A model generated the notes under the pieces. It was not told the DNA's origin. It searched no databases and worked only from the letters and a program-made list of their open reading frames with translations. Positions 29,286 through 38,287 of a DNA stretch of 64,000 nt are shown piece by piece. Source of the stretch: Pseudomonadota bacterium (GTDB lineage Bacteria; Myxococcota_A; UBA796; CAJQPC01); NCBI GenBank assembly GCA_024228935.1, contig JAAESX010000034.1, positions 1 to 64,000 of the forward strand, written 5' to 3'. The position numbers and the translations under genes were made by a program. How positions within the stretch are numbered: position 1 is the stretch's first letter; each line of letters opens with the position of its first letter.

Positions 29286-30814
29286 TGTGGCTCCTCTCCG
29301 CAGTCGCGCTCGGCCAGGACCTGGGCGAGTGCCCCACGGACGACCCCTGGCTCGAGGGCACCGAGTACCTGCGGGCGCTGTCGCTCGACCTGCGCGGCAC
29401 CATCCCGAGCGTCGAGGAGTACGAGCTGCTCGTCGACGGCGAGCTGCCCGAGTCCATTTTCGAGGACTGGCTCGTCAGCGACGCGTTCGCCGACCAGGTC
29501 GTGCGCCACCACCGCGACCTGTTGTGGCCGAACGTGACCGACATCCGACTGATGTCGAACCGCCAGCGGCTGACCTACGAAGACGGGCTGTACTACCGCT
29601 ACCTGGCGGCGCCCCACTACCGAGGCGGCCCCGTCCACTGCGGCGACTTCGAGGCCACCTGGGACGACGACGGCGAGCTCATCACCACCGTCGACGAGGA
29701 CGGCTACACCCGCGAGGGCTGGGTCGAGCTGACGCCGTACTGGAGCGACACGGAGATCAAGGTGTGCGCGTTCGCCGCCCAGGAGGCGGAGATCAGCCCG
29801 CTCGGAACGGACTGCCAGACGTACGACAGTCGCTACGATCAGTACTGCGGCTGTGGCCCGGAGCTCGCGTGGTGCGACACGTTCTCGCTCGGCCACAACG
29901 GCAGCAACCCGAACCCTCCAGTGGCCGCCTCGATCGCCGGCGACGTCGAGCAGCGGGTCGCCCACATGGTCACCGAGGACTGGAGCTACCTGGAGCTCCT
30001 CACCGGCCGGACCGCCTACCTGAACGGTCCGCTGACCCACTTCTACCGCTACCAGCTGCGGCTCCCGGCGCACGTCCGCTTCAACGAAGTGCCCGTCGAG
30101 GAGAGCGACCTCCCCGACCTCGACTTCCTCGACGAGGACACCTGGGTGCCCGTGGAGCTCGGGCCCGAGCAGTCCGGCATCCTGACCTCGACGCTGTACC
30201 TGATGAAGTTCCAGACGCGACGAGGGCGGACCAACCGCTTCTACAACGCGTTCCTTTGCCAGCCGTTCCAGGCCCCGCCCGACGGCATCGCCTCGCTCGA
30301 GAACGAGGACGTCTCCCTGGACCTGACCCAGCGCGACGGCTGCAACTACTGCCACGCCGTCATGGAGCCGGCCGGTGCACACTGGGCCCGGTGGCCCGAG
30401 TACGGCGCGGGCTACCTCGATCCAGACGCGTTCCCGACCCTGGACGAGGACTGCGAGTGGTGCGCGCTGTCCGGCGAGTCCTGCAGCGAGGAGTGCGAGG
30501 CCTACTACGTCGTCGACCCGCTGAGCTCGGAGGAGGACCCCTACATCGGGATGCTCCAGGGCTACGAGTTCCTGGAGTTGCGGCACTGGGACAACGCCGA
30601 GACCGGGCCCGCCTGGCTGGTCGCAAAGACGGTCGAGGACGGCCGCCTTCCCCGCTGTGTGGCTCGGACCACGGCCGAGTGGCTCCTCGGTCGCGAGGTC
30701 ACCGACGAGGTCTGGGTCGACGAGCTGGCCGCGACGTTCTCCACCTCGGACTTCCGCTACAGCGAGCTCGTCAAGGCCATCGTCACCAGCGACAACTACC
30801 GGAGGGTCGAGTGA
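29282..30814 (+). CDS. Exported DUF1549/DUF1588-like haem-site protein
   Basis: A 510-residue protein; the GTG at 29282 or the ATG at 29285 starts it. A signal peptide (MMWLLSAVALGQ) precedes YLRALSLDLRGTIPSVEEYELL, the opening of DUF1549-type domains. Later, GCNYCHAVMEPAGAHW matches the DUF1588-type CxxCH signature. It is rich in cysteines (several CxxC and CGCG groups), suggesting disulfides or metal. These domains occur with cytochromes and DUF1501 proteins in Planctomycetes and Myxococcota; the function is not established. It overlaps the following gene by 4 bp. Confidence 0.75.
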   Translation: MMWLLSAVALGQDLGECPTDDPWLEGTEYLRALSLDLRGTIPSVEEYELLVDGELPESIFEDWLVSDAFADQVVRHHRDLLWPNVTDIRLMSNRQRLTYEDGLYYRYLAAPHYRGGPVHCGDFEATWDDDGELITTVDEDGYTREGWVELTPYWSDTEIKVCAFAAQEAEISPLGTDCQTYDSRYDQYCGCGPELAWCDTFSLGHNGSNPNPPVAASIAGDVEQRVAHMVTEDWSYLELLTGRTAYLNGPLTHFYRYQLRLPAHVRFNEVPVEESDLPDLDFLDEDTWVPVELGPEQSGILTSTLYLMKFQTRRGRTNRFYNAFLCQPFQAPPDGIASLENEDVSLDLTQRDGCNYCHAVMEPAGAHWARWPEYGAGYLDPDAFPTLDEDCEWCALSGESCSEECEAYYVVDPLSSEEDPYIGMLQGYEFLELRHWDNAETGPAWLVAKTVEDGRLPRCVARTTAEWLLGREVTDEVWVDELAATFSTSDFRYSELVKAIVTSDNYRRVE

Positions 30815-31350
30815 TCCTCCTGCTGGCCTGCACCGTCGAGCTGGGTGAGCCCACCTACGTCGAGGCGATCCCGACCGAGCCCGGACGTCCGTGGAAGCGG
30901 ATGAACATCGACCAGCTGGCGACCTCGCTCGAGGTGGCGACGGGCGAGCGCTGGGAGGAGACGGCGGACGGCGAGACCATCGCGCTGTTCGACCAGCTGA
31001 GCGGCTCGCTGGGGAAGCCGGACTTCCTGGGCGCCACGGACGAGGACCTGACGCCCGGCCTGCTGTACCAGAAGTTCGTGGACGACGCCGCCAAGTCGAG
31101 CTGCTCGGCGATGGTGGGGAACGACGACGCGCGCGGGCTGTCCGAGCGCATCTTCTTCGTCTCCGACGACAACCGCCTCGTGCTCGACAACGCCCTGCTG
31201 CGGTTCCATGGGCGAGACGTCTCGGACGCGGAGCTGGACGCCTGGGAGGGCCTGTACTCCGCGCTCGAGGACAGCAGCGGCTCGTCGAGCCGAGCGTGGA
31301 CCGCCGTGTGCGTCACGCTCGTCACCCACCCAGACTTCTCGGCCTATTGA
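30811..31350 (+). CDS. Small lipoprotein in the DUF1501 operon
   Basis: A 179-residue protein. The GTG overlaps the previous stop, and GGAGGG lies 6 nt upstream. The signal is MILLLLAC, identical to that of the ybgF-like protein. The mature part contains RMNIDQLATSLEVATGERW and ALLRFHGRDVSDAELDAWEGLY, and ends WTAVCVTLVTHPDFSAY. That end resembles the tails of DUF1549/DUF1588-like proteins and suggests it is a split-off partner of the gene before it. There is no haem motif. It is translationally coupled on both sides. Confidence 0.75.
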   Translation: MILLLACTVELGEPTYVEAIPTEPGRPWKRMNIDQLATSLEVATGERWEETADGETIALFDQLSGSLGKPDFLGATDEDLTPGLLYQKFVDDAAKSSCSAMVGNDDARGLSERIFFVSDDNRLVLDNALLRFHGRDVSDAELDAWEGLYSALEDSSGSSSRAWTAVCVTLVTHPDFSAY

Positions 31351-32684
31351 TGCGACGACGCCGCTTCATGCAGATGCTCGGCCTGGGGGGCGCCGCGGCG
31401 ATGGGCGGGCTGCCCATGCTGGCCCGAGCCGCCGAGCTCGAGGATCGGTACTTCATCTTCTGCTACTTCGAGGGCGGCTGGGACCTGCTCCTGGGCCTGG
31501 ATCCACGGGACCCGTCGGTGTTCCGGACCGACCTGCGCAAGACGACGCGCATCGACACGGGGTTCGATGAGCTGCCTTCGTCTCGGCGCGAGCTGATCGA
31601 GACCTCGGTCGAGGGGATGGTCTTCGGGCCCTACATCGGCGCCCTGGCCAACCACGCCGAGGACCTGTGCGTCGTGCGCGGCATGAGCATGGAGACCCTG
31701 ACGCACGAGGTCGGCCGGCGGCGATTCCTCACGGGCCAGCCACCGGCAGGGCTCCAGGCGCAGGGGAGCTCGCTGGCAACGGTCATCGCGGACCAGCTGG
31801 GGGGCGGCCAGCCCATCCCGAACCTCTCGGTCCGCGTCGAGTCCTACAACGACGGGTTCGGCACGACCGCGTCCGCCATCCGGGTGATGAGCGTGGCGGA
31901 CCTCATCCGGGCGCTGCGGGTCTCTCCCGACGCGCTCGCGGACGAGGAGCAGGCGCTGATCGACGGCTTCCTGTCGAACCTCTCGGACTGCGACACGACC
32001 GCGCGCAGCCCCCACATGCGGACCGCGCTGGAGAGCCGAGCGGCCGCACAGGATCTGGTGACGCTGGGGCTCGACTCCCGCTTCCAGTTCGACGCGGACA
32101 CCTCGGAGATGGAGGCCCTGCGGGATCTCTACGGCATCGACCCGGACGAGCTCGGCGAGGCCCCGGCCCAAGCGGCGGCGGCGGTCACGGCCATCACGTC
32201 CGGGATCAGCCGCTGCGTCTCGATCGAGGCCGCCGGCGGGCTCGACACGCACGGGCCGGAGTGGGCGGGGAGCCATGGCGGCGACATGGAGTCGGGGTTC
32301 GACCTGATGGCGGCCATCCTCGAGGACCTGGGCTCGCGCGAGTACGAGAGCACCGGCGAGAGCTGGCTGTCCCGCACGACGGTCGTGGGCTTCTCGGAGT
32401 TCGGCCGGACGCCGCTGCTGAACAGCTCGCTGGGGCGCGACCACTTCCTGCACAACGCGTGCGTGCTGGCGGGCGGGGGCATCCGCGGGAGCCGGGTCAT
32501 CGGCCGCTCGTCGGACCTGGGCATGGCGCCGGTGGGCACCGACCTGGTGACGGGCGAGGTCGACGAGAGCGCCGGCACCATCGTGCGGCCCGAGCACCTG
32601 TTCCGCGCGATCCTGCAGGACATGGGGCTCGAAGAGGACATCGCGGGGTTGGAGGTCGAGGGGTTGAGCGCGTTGTACTCGTAG
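31350..32684 (+). CDS. DUF1501 protein, Tat-exported
   Basis: A 444-residue protein. It starts MRRRRFMQMLGLGGAA, a twin-arginine signal with cleavage near ARA-AE. The DUF1501 landmarks are present: FEGGWDLLLGLD near the mature N-terminus, GGLDTHGPEW in the middle, and VVGFSEFGRTP followed by GRDHFLHNACVLAGGG. The family resembles sulfatase/alkaline-phosphatase-like folds, but its reaction is unknown. Tat export suggests a folded or cofactor-bearing enzyme. It is the last gene of the operon; the start overlaps the previous stop as TGATG, and an octamer repeat array follows the stop. Confidence 0.88.
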   Translation: MRRRRFMQMLGLGGAAAMGGLPMLARAAELEDRYFIFCYFEGGWDLLLGLDPRDPSVFRTDLRKTTRIDTGFDELPSSRRELIETSVEGMVFGPYIGALANHAEDLCVVRGMSMETLTHEVGRRRFLTGQPPAGLQAQGSSLATVIADQLGGGQPIPNLSVRVESYNDGFGTTASAIRVMSVADLIRALRVSPDALADEEQALIDGFLSNLSDCDTTARSPHMRTALESRAAAQDLVTLGLDSRFQFDADTSEMEALRDLYGIDPDELGEAPAQAAAAVTAITSGISRCVSIEAAGGLDTHGPEWAGSHGGDMESGFDLMAAILEDLGSREYESTGESWLSRTTVVGFSEFGRTPLLNSSLGRDHFLHNACVLAGGGIRGSRVIGRSSDLGMAPVGTDLVTGEVDESAGTIVRPEHLFRAILQDMGLEEDIAGLEVEGLSALYS

Positions 32685-32686
32685 GC

Positions 32687-32766
32687 GAGCAATCGAGCAA
32701 TCGAGCAATCGAGCAATCGAGCAATCGAGCAATCGAGCAATCGAGCAATCGAGCAATCGAGCAATC
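32687..32766. repeat. Ten tandem copies of the octamer GAGCAATC
   Basis: Ten exact head-to-tail copies of an 8-bp unit begin 2 bp after the DUF1501 stop. The array is not palindromic within a unit and has no spacers, so it is not a CRISPR. It is a simple variable-number tandem repeat prone to slippage. Confidence 0.97.
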
Positions 32767-33189
32767 GAAGCTGCGATCACGTGGCTCGCTACCTCGAATC
32801 CGTCTCTGGAGATGCTGAGGCCACGATCTGTCTTACCGCTCGTGCTGTGGGCCGGCGACGGGCTTCTTCGGCGCATTCGCGCCGGCTCGCCCTTCGGGCT
32901 CGTGGATCCAGGACGCCCACCGCCGCACCGCTCCCAGAGCAAGGGGGGGGGAACGCAGTTCCTCCCTTGCTCAGGGGGTCGAGGCGAGGCACGAGCCGAG
33001 GCGACCGTCGAGGCCGCAGCGAGCTTGCGAGCGATGCGCGGCCGCACGTGCCGCAGGCACAAGGAAGCGCGACGCCGCCTCTCGTCAGCACCCACCACGA
33101 GGCTGACGAAAGACGGCGTCGAATGTTCTCTTTGACGGCATCGCCGCCTTGGAGTTTCAGTCTTTCTCAGAAAGACCGGGGTCCGCGAC
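32767..33189. other. Intergenic region with inverted repeats, no supported gene
   Basis: It holds an imperfect hairpin at about 32939-32973 (AGCAAGGG with CCCTTGCT around GGGAAC/GTTCC) and a near-perfect one at 33160-33176 (GTCTTTCT-C-AGAAAGAC) just downstream of the MYXO-CTERM gene stop. Neither is followed by a T run. Open frames on both strands are Arg/Pro-rich and lack coding character. Confidence 0.5.
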
Positions 33190-34305
33190 TCAGTCGCGAC
33201 GGCGAAGGAGCATCAGGCCAAGTCCACCGAGGAGGCCCGCGAAGCCAACGCCCGTGCCGGTCGAGCTGCAGCCCTTGCCGCCCTCGTCGCCCTCGTCCCA
33301 GAGAGGAACGCCGCCGGTGCCCGCGGTCGGATCGTCCTCGAAGTCATCGCCGGGGTCGAGGTCCATGCCCGTGTCGTAGCCGGTGTCCTCATCGAGGCCG
33401 GTGTCGAGCTCCTCTTCCTCCTCGACCTCGTAGGCCGGGCGGGTCAGGTGGAGGCCCTCGACCGTGACGCTGTACTCGTTCCACTTGCCCCACCACCACT
33501 CGTCGGTGGAGGCGCCGATGTTGAGCTCGTCGATGATGAACTCCTCTCCTTCCTCGGCCTGCATGACCAGGAAGTACTCGGCGTAGGCGTTCTCCTCGAG
33601 CTTCGTCTTGTTGTCCAGCGTCGTGGCCCACTCGATGTTCGAGGGCGAGCCGCTGACCCAGGTGTACCAGGACCACAGGTTGACTGTGTACTCGGTGTTG
33701 ACCGCGTACTCGCTGTTGGCGTAGCCCTTGGACTGCACCTCGACCTCGGCCGTGGCGCCCGTGGCCTCGTCGGTCACCTTCTTGGCGCCCATCGCGGAGC
33801 CCTCGGCCCCGCCACCGATGCCGTAGCTGCTCTTCATCGTGACCTGGCCGTACGAGTCCATGCCGTAGTTGTCGAAGGGCAGCGACCAGTCCCACCGGAA
33901 GCCGCTCGTCTGACGGCTGATGTCCGTGTAGGCGTCCACGTAGAGGACGGGCTTGTCGTCGCTCTTCATGAGGTACCAGTCGTCCTGGACGTTCGGCGTC
34001 GTGCGCGCCTTGATGACGGCGACGTAGAAGTCCGCACCGCGGTCGATGCTGCTCTCGAACCAGAAGAACTCGACGATGCCGTCGACCTGGTTGCCGTGCT
34101 CGTCCTCGGCGCCGACGTAGAGCGTGTTGCCCGACCAGAAGGCGTACTCGCTCTGCTCGTACTTGCCGTCCCGGTTCATCGGGCCCGGCAGGACCTCGTC
34201 GAAGCTGGCGTCGACCTTGCCCTCGAGCATGATCGCCCCGGTGTAGGACGTCTCGGCGTCGGAGAGACCGGCGAAGGCGGGAGCGGCGAGGAGGCTGAGA
34301 AGCAT
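33190..34305 (-). CDS. Secreted protein with MYXO-CTERM-like sorting signal
   Basis: A 371-residue protein. The start MLLSLLAAPAFAG gives a cleavable signal peptide. Residues about 20-300 are aromatic-rich beta sequence (many Trp and Tyr) of no recognised family. An acidic Asp/Glu/Thr/Gly linker (EEEEELDTGLDEDTG) follows. The C-terminus is GKGCSSTGTG, a hydrophobic helix (GFAGLLGGLGLMLL) and RRRD: the Cys-span-Arg layout of MYXO-CTERM, which is thought to be processed at the Cys by a myxosortase and kept at the outer membrane. It stands alone after the ftsZ terminator. Confidence 0.8.
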   Translation of the reverse strand: MLLSLLAAPAFAGLSDAETSYTGAIMLEGKVDASFDEVLPGPMNRDGKYEQSEYAFWSGNTLYVGAEDEHGNQVDGIVEFFWFESSIDRGADFYVAVIKARTTPNVQDDWYLMKSDDKPVLYVDAYTDISRQTSGFRWDWSLPFDNYGMDSYGQVTMKSSYGIGGGAEGSAMGAKKVTDEATGATAEVEVQSKGYANSEYAVNTEYTVNLWSWYTWVSGSPSNIEWATTLDNKTKLEENAYAEYFLVMQAEEGEEFIIDELNIGASTDEWWWGKWNEYSVTVEGLHLTRPAYEVEEEEELDTGLDEDTGYDTGMDLDPGDDFEDDPTAGTGGVPLWDEGDEGGKGCSSTGTGVGFAGLLGGLGLMLLRRRD

Positions 34306-34434
34306 GGTGGGGACCCTCGGTGGCCGACGGGGTGTCGGCTTGATGGACACTTTCTACGCGGCAGCTCGATTCGGGTCTATGGGAAGGCCGCGCAGGATGC
34401 GTGCCAACTTTCCAGGCGCCTCCCCGCAACGAAG

Positions 34435-34460
34435 AAAACCCCCGGTTTCCCGGGGGTTTT
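34435..34460 (-). terminator. Intrinsic terminator of the dcw cluster
   Basis: A perfect 11-bp stem AAAACCCCCGG / CCGGGGGTTTT with a GAAA tetraloop on the minus strand, ending in TTTTCTTCGTT. It lies 21 bp after the ftsZ stop. The A/T flanks on both sides mean it may also work on the plus strand. Confidence 0.93.
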
Positions 34461-34481
34461 CAGTTCCCTCAGCGACTGGGA

Positions 34482-35600
34482 TCAGTCGGCGTTCCGGTAG
34501 AACGTGGGGATGTCGTAGTCGTCGGTCGAGAGATCGAAGCCGCTGTGCATGGTGCGCGCCTTGGCGACCCGACCGCGGGCGGGGCCGTTCACCTGGTTGG
34601 CGACCATGCGCTCGGCGCTCGGCGCCTTGACCTGGCGGGCCTCTTCGAAGCCGGTGGCCATGACGGTCACGCGAGCCTCGTCTTCCATCGTGTCGTCGAT
34701 GACCCAACCCCAGATGAGGTTCACGTCCTCGTGGCACTCCTCCTGGATGAGAGTGCTGGCCTCGTTGATCTCGTACATCGTCAGGTTGCTGTTGCCCGTG
34801 ATGTTCATCAGGACGCTCGTGGCGCCGGCGATGCTGACGTCGTCGAGGAGCGGAGAGGAGATGGCGCGCTGCGCGGCATCCACCGTCTTGTGCTCGCCCT
34901 GACCGGCGCCGACACCCATGAGCGCGACGCCCTTGTTGGACATCGTGGTCCGAACGTCGGCGAAGTCGACGTTGACGATGCCCTCGAAGTTGATGAGGTC
35001 CGAGACGCCCTTGACGGCCTGCAGCAGCACCTGGTCGGCCATGTTGAAGGCCTCCTTCATGGTGGTGCGGTCGTTCGCCATCGAGATGAGGCGCTGGTTC
35101 GGGATGGTGATGAGCGTGTCGACCACACCCTTCAGCATCTCGACGCCCTCTTCGGCCTGGCGACGGCGCTTGCGGCCCTCGAACCAGAAGGGACGGGTGA
35201 CGACGGCGACGGTGAGCGCGCCGGCTTCCTTGGCGAGCTGGGCGATGACGGGAGCCGAGCCCGTGCCCGTTCCGCCACCCATGCCGGCGGTCACGAAGAC
35301 CATGTCGGCACCGACGACGAGCTCGGAGAGGCGGTCCTTGTCCTCGAGCGCGGACTCACGCCCGACCTCGGGGTTGGCTCCAGCGCCGAGGCCCTTCGTG
35401 AGCTGCGCGCCCATCTGGAAGCGGCGGGTGGCCAGGCTGCGGCGCAGGTCCTGGGAGTCGGTGTTCACGGCGATGAACTCAACGCCCGTGAGGCCGCCGG
35501 CGATCATCGTGTTGATGGCGTTGTTTCCGCCGCCGCCAACGCCGATCACCTTGATCTTGGCGCCGTAGGTCAGCTCGTTTTCGACGAGTTCGATGGTCAT
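34482..35600 (-). CDS. ftsZ: Cell division protein FtsZ
   Basis: A 372-residue tubulin-like GTPase that forms the Z ring. N-terminal [17 protein letters not shown], the tubulin signature [10 protein letters not shown] and the synergy-loop region [11 protein letters not shown] are present. The C-terminal linker is short (about 30 residues) and ends in the conserved tail DIPTFYR, which binds partners such as FtsA or ZipA. It is the last gene of the dcw cluster, 46 bp after ftsQ, with a strong terminator after it. ftsA, usually between ftsQ and ftsZ, is absent. Confidence 0.98.
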   Translation of the reverse strand: MTIELVENELTYGAKIKVIGVGGGGNNAINTMIAGGLTGVEFIAVNTDSQDLRRSLATRRFQMGAQLTKGLGAGANPEVGRESALEDKDRLSELVVGADMVFVTAGMGGGTGTGSAPVIAQLAKEAGALTVAVVTRPFWFEGRKRRRQAEEGVEMLKGVVDTLITIPNQRLISMANDRTTMKEAFNMADQVLLQAVKGVSDLINFEGIVNVDFADVRTTMSNKGVALMGVGAGQGEHKTVDAAQRAISSPLLDDVSIAGATSVLMNITGNSNLTMYEINEASTLIQEECHEDVNLIWGWVIDDTMEDEARVTVMATGFEEARQVKAPSAERMVANQVNGPARGRVAKARTMHSGFDLSTDDYDIPTFYRNAD

Positions 35601-35646
35601 GGGGTGCTCCGGAGGGCAGAGACTGGGGGGTCGGTTGAGGGAGGAG

Positions 35647-36417
35647 TCAGGTGGCGTCCAGCACCGCGACGGGCGTCGCGATGGCCAGACCGACGAGGTC
35701 GAGGTCGACCTCGTGCGGGGAGGAGAGGTCGAGGCCGGACTCGCGCAGGAGCGCCAGTCGGTCGAGGGCCTCGGCCGGGGGCTGGAAGCCCAGGTCGATG
35801 ACGGTGGCGTTGCGCAGCTTCAGGGAGAAGCCGAGCTGCCGGTCGAAGTGGATCTCGGAGAGCTCGTCCACGAGGTCGGGGTTGGTGTCGCGAACGGCGC
35901 CGTGGACGACGAGGCCCTCGCGCACGATGCGGCGACCGACCGCGGGGTACCGCTCGACGAGCTGATCGTCGAGGCCGGTGAGCACCGGAAGGTCGAGGTC
36001 CGAGCTTCGGGCGCGAACGAAGAGGTCGCCTTCGCCGTTGACACGGTAGAGCCCCTGGTGCGCGACGAGCAGCACGTCGGTGTGCTCGACGACCTCGATG
36101 ACGATGCGGTCCGGCCAGGCGCGAGACACGGTGGCCTCGTCGATCCAGGGGTGCTGGGTGACGCCTTCGATGACGTCCTCGAGGTCCACGAAGACCAGCG
36201 CCTCGCCCTCGGTCACGTCCGCCAGGTGGCGCACGCCGACATCGGCGGCCTCGACGTTGCCGATGACCTCGACCGCAGAGACGCGCGCGACGTCGTCGTA
36301 GAGGCACACACCGCCCACCATCACGCCCATCAGCGTGGTGGTGATCACGGCTGCTCGACCCAGGCCGGAGACCCTTCCGAGCAGGCCGTTTCGGGGCCTG
36401 TCGACGACGATGGACAT
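35647..36417 (-). CDS. ftsQ: Cell division protein FtsQ
   Basis: A 256-residue bitopic protein starting [10 protein letters not shown]. It has one membrane span (about 20-40) and a POTRA domain ([22 protein letters not shown], then [24 protein letters not shown]), followed by the FtsQ beta domain ([17 protein letters not shown]). It links early and late divisome proteins. Length and order fit. The 110-bp space before it is AT-rich and carries a possible promoter, so ftsQ-ftsZ may be transcribed separately from the upstream mur genes. Confidence 0.9.
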   Translation of the reverse strand: MSIVVDRPRNGLLGRVSGLGRAAVITTTLMGVMVGGVCLYDDVARVSAVEVIGNVEAADVGVRHLADVTEGEALVFVDLEDVIEGVTQHPWIDEATVSRAWPDRIVIEVVEHTDVLLVAHQGLYRVNGEGDLFVRARSSDLDLPVLTGLDDQLVERYPAVGRRIVREGLVVHGAVRDTNPDLVDELSEIHFDRQLGFSLKLRNATVIDLGFQPPAEALDRLALLRESGLDLSSPHEVDLDLVGLAIATPVAVLDAT

Positions 36418-36453
36418 CTGCTGCTTCTGTTGTGAGGCTGCTACTGCAGCACT

Positions 36454-36483
36454 CTTGTACCAACTCGCCGGATCTCTTGACAA
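36454..36483 (-). promoter_or_regulatory. Putative promoter for ftsQ-ftsZ
   Basis: On the minus strand TTGTCA (36478-36483) and TACAAG (36454-36459) are 18 bp apart, in the only AT-rich stretch of the dcw cluster, about 35 bp upstream of ftsQ. Confidence 0.4.
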
Positions 36484-36527
36484 GTAAATAGAGAAAGAAA
36501 GTCCAGAAAGGTTGGATCGGGGGTGGA

Positions 36528-37457
36528 TCAGGCCTGGTCGTGTCGGTCGATGTGGCAGGTTGCAGCGAGAAGAACGCGCTCTACCAGCTGCTCGAAGTCG
36601 ATGCCAACGGCCGAGGCCGCCATCGGCGACAAAGACGTCGCAGTCATGCCCGGAATCGTGTTGATCTCGAGGAACCAGGGCACGCCCTCGGCGTCGACCA
36701 GGAAGTCGGCGCGAGCGACGCCGCTCAGACCGAGCCGCTTGTACGCCGTGACCGAGTGGGCCTGGGCGATGGCGTGCGTCGCCGCCGGGATCCGGGTCGC
36801 CGGGGCCTCGTAGACGGTGCGGCCCTCGGTGTACTTGGCCTCGAAGTCGAAGAAGCCCTCGACCGGCACGATGCCGACCACCGGCAGCGCCACCCCGTCC
36901 AGGACCGCGCACGTGATCTCCTCGCCGGCGACGAACTGCTCGAGCAGCACCTCGGGGCCCAGCTCGCCGAGCTCGACCAGGGCCTTCTCGAGCTCGCCCT
37001 CGTCCTGGCAGATGGCCAGACCGAGCGTGCTCCCGCCGGCCGGGAACTTGGCGACGACGGGCATCTTCACGTCCTGGGGGAACTCGTCCCCCGGCCGCCA
37101 GACCGAGTCCTCGGGCATGGGGATGTCGGTGTCCGCCAGAAGCCGCTTGGTCACGATCTTGTCCATCGCGACCGCCGAGCCCCCGACATCGGCGCCCGTG
37201 TACGGGATGCGCATGATCTCGAGCAGCCCCTGGACGCAGCCGTCCTCGCCGAACTGGCCGTGAAGCGCGATCCAGGCGACGTCGACGCCCTCGTCCCGGA
37301 GCTTGAAGGGCAGGTCGGGCTGGACGTCGATGCCGACGGCGTCCCAGCCGCGAGCCTTCAGCGCAGCGAGCACGGCCTTGCCGCTCTTGAAGCTGACGGG
37401 ACGCTCCTGGGACATGCCGCCCATCAGCACGCCCACGCGGGCAGACTTGTCGATCAT
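36528..37457 (-). CDS. ddl: D-alanine-D-alanine ligase
   Basis: A 309-residue ATP-grasp enzyme making the D-Ala-D-Ala dipeptide for peptidoglycan. MGGMSQERPVSFKSG matches the N-terminal substrate loop, ALHGQFGEDGCVQGLLE the conserved HGxxGEDG segment, and ARADFLVDAEG with FLEINTIPGMT the metal and ATP site. Length is normal. The start overlaps the murB stop as ATGA, showing translational coupling. It is the last mur gene before ftsQ. Confidence 0.95.
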   Translation of the reverse strand: MIDKSARVGVLMGGMSQERPVSFKSGKAVLAALKARGWDAVGIDVQPDLPFKLRDEGVDVAWIALHGQFGEDGCVQGLLEIMRIPYTGADVGGSAVAMDKIVTKRLLADTDIPMPEDSVWRPGDEFPQDVKMPVVAKFPAGGSTLGLAICQDEGELEKALVELGELGPEVLLEQFVAGEEITCAVLDGVALPVVGIVPVEGFFDFEAKYTEGRTVYEAPATRIPAATHAIAQAHSVTAYKRLGLSGVARADFLVDAEGVPWFLEINTIPGMTATSLSPMAASAVGIDFEQLVERVLLAATCHIDRHDQA

Positions 37458-38287
37458 CGCTTCTTCTTCCTCCCGAGCGCCTTGATGCTCGGCGTGAGGG
37501 AAACCCCGGTGGCCTGGTCGACCCGGTCGCGCATGAGGCGCGCCAGCAGCAGGACGTCCGAGGTGTTCGCGTGCCCCTGGTTGAGGATGGCGTTGGGCTC
37601 GCGGGTACCGACGCGCGCGTCACGGACCCGGACCGCGCAGAGACCCGACTCGGCGAGCAGGCTCGCGGACCGCCCGTCCGCGAACATGTGCGCCGGACCG
37701 GGACCGACTCCGCGGCGTGCCTCGACGCCAGCCAGCCGCTCGGCCTCGAGCTCAGCTGTCCGGCCACGCTCGACCGCCACGTCCACCGAGATGAGCACGT
37801 TGTTGTCCGAGATCGACTGGACCGTCGAGCAGCGGGTCCCGCGAAGGACGCGCGCCGACAGCACGTCGAGCGCGCCCGCGCGAGCCGCCTCCCCCACCGT
37901 GCCGCTCCGACCGGCCAGGTGGGCGACGCCGTGGAGCGCTTCCCGCTCACACCATCGCGCGAGCACAGCGACGGACTCCCAGGCACCGACCGTCACACGG
38001 TCCCCAGCCAGCGCCAATCCAGTCCCGACGCGCCCCGGGCGGACCAGCGCTCCCTCGAGGCCTCCGTCGTGCACCAACAGGCGCAGACCGTCGAGCGGAC
38101 GGACTCGAACCCCCGACTCCCGCAGCGCGACGGCCGCCGCGGCCAGCGCCTGCTCCGTCTCACCACAGATCCACAGCTGGACCGGCCCACCGGCCCGCCA
38201 GACCGAGTGGTGCGCCATCGCTTCGTTCCGCCGGACAGCAAGACCCTCGATGGCCGCCAGCGCCGTCACGAGCGAGACGGGGATCAC
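37454..38287 (-). CDS. murB: MurB homologue with altered active site
   Basis: A 277-residue protein at the murB position. The GTG overlaps the murC stop as GTGA. Family features remain: NEAMAHHSVWRAGGP at the N-terminus, LAGRSGTVGEAARAGA where IPGTVGGA..MNAG is usual, TRCST at the YRxS arginine, and REPNAILNQGHANTSDVL near the end. The catalytic Ser in the GSxFKNP motif is replaced (GPAHMFADG), and the C-terminal catalytic Glu (normally EPE[IV]) is Ser in TPSIKALG. The YRxS Tyr is Thr. UDP-MurNAc formation by this protein is therefore doubtful; another MurB may exist elsewhere. Confidence 0.8.
   Translation of the reverse strand: MIPVSLVTALAAIEGLAVRRNEAMAHHSVWRAGGPVQLWICGETEQALAAAAVALRESGVRVRPLDGLRLLVHDGGLEGALVRPGRVGTGLALAGDRVTVGAWESVAVLARWCEREALHGVAHLAGRSGTVGEAARAGALDVLSARVLRGTRCSTVQSISDNNVLISVDVAVERGRTAELEAERLAGVEARRGVGPGPAHMFADGRSASLLAESGLCAVRVRDARVGTREPNAILNQGHANTSDVLLLARLMRDRVDQATGVSLTPSIKALGRKKKR

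Noticed and set aside
32687..32766. CRISPR array
   Set aside because: The 8-bp units abut directly with no spacers, and no cas genes are present; it is a simple tandem repeat.
32789..33091. 100-residue minus-strand frame between the repeat array and the MYXO-CTERM gene
   Set aside because: Arg/Ser/Pro-rich with no ribosome site or motif; the region also carries inverted repeats typical of intergenic DNA.
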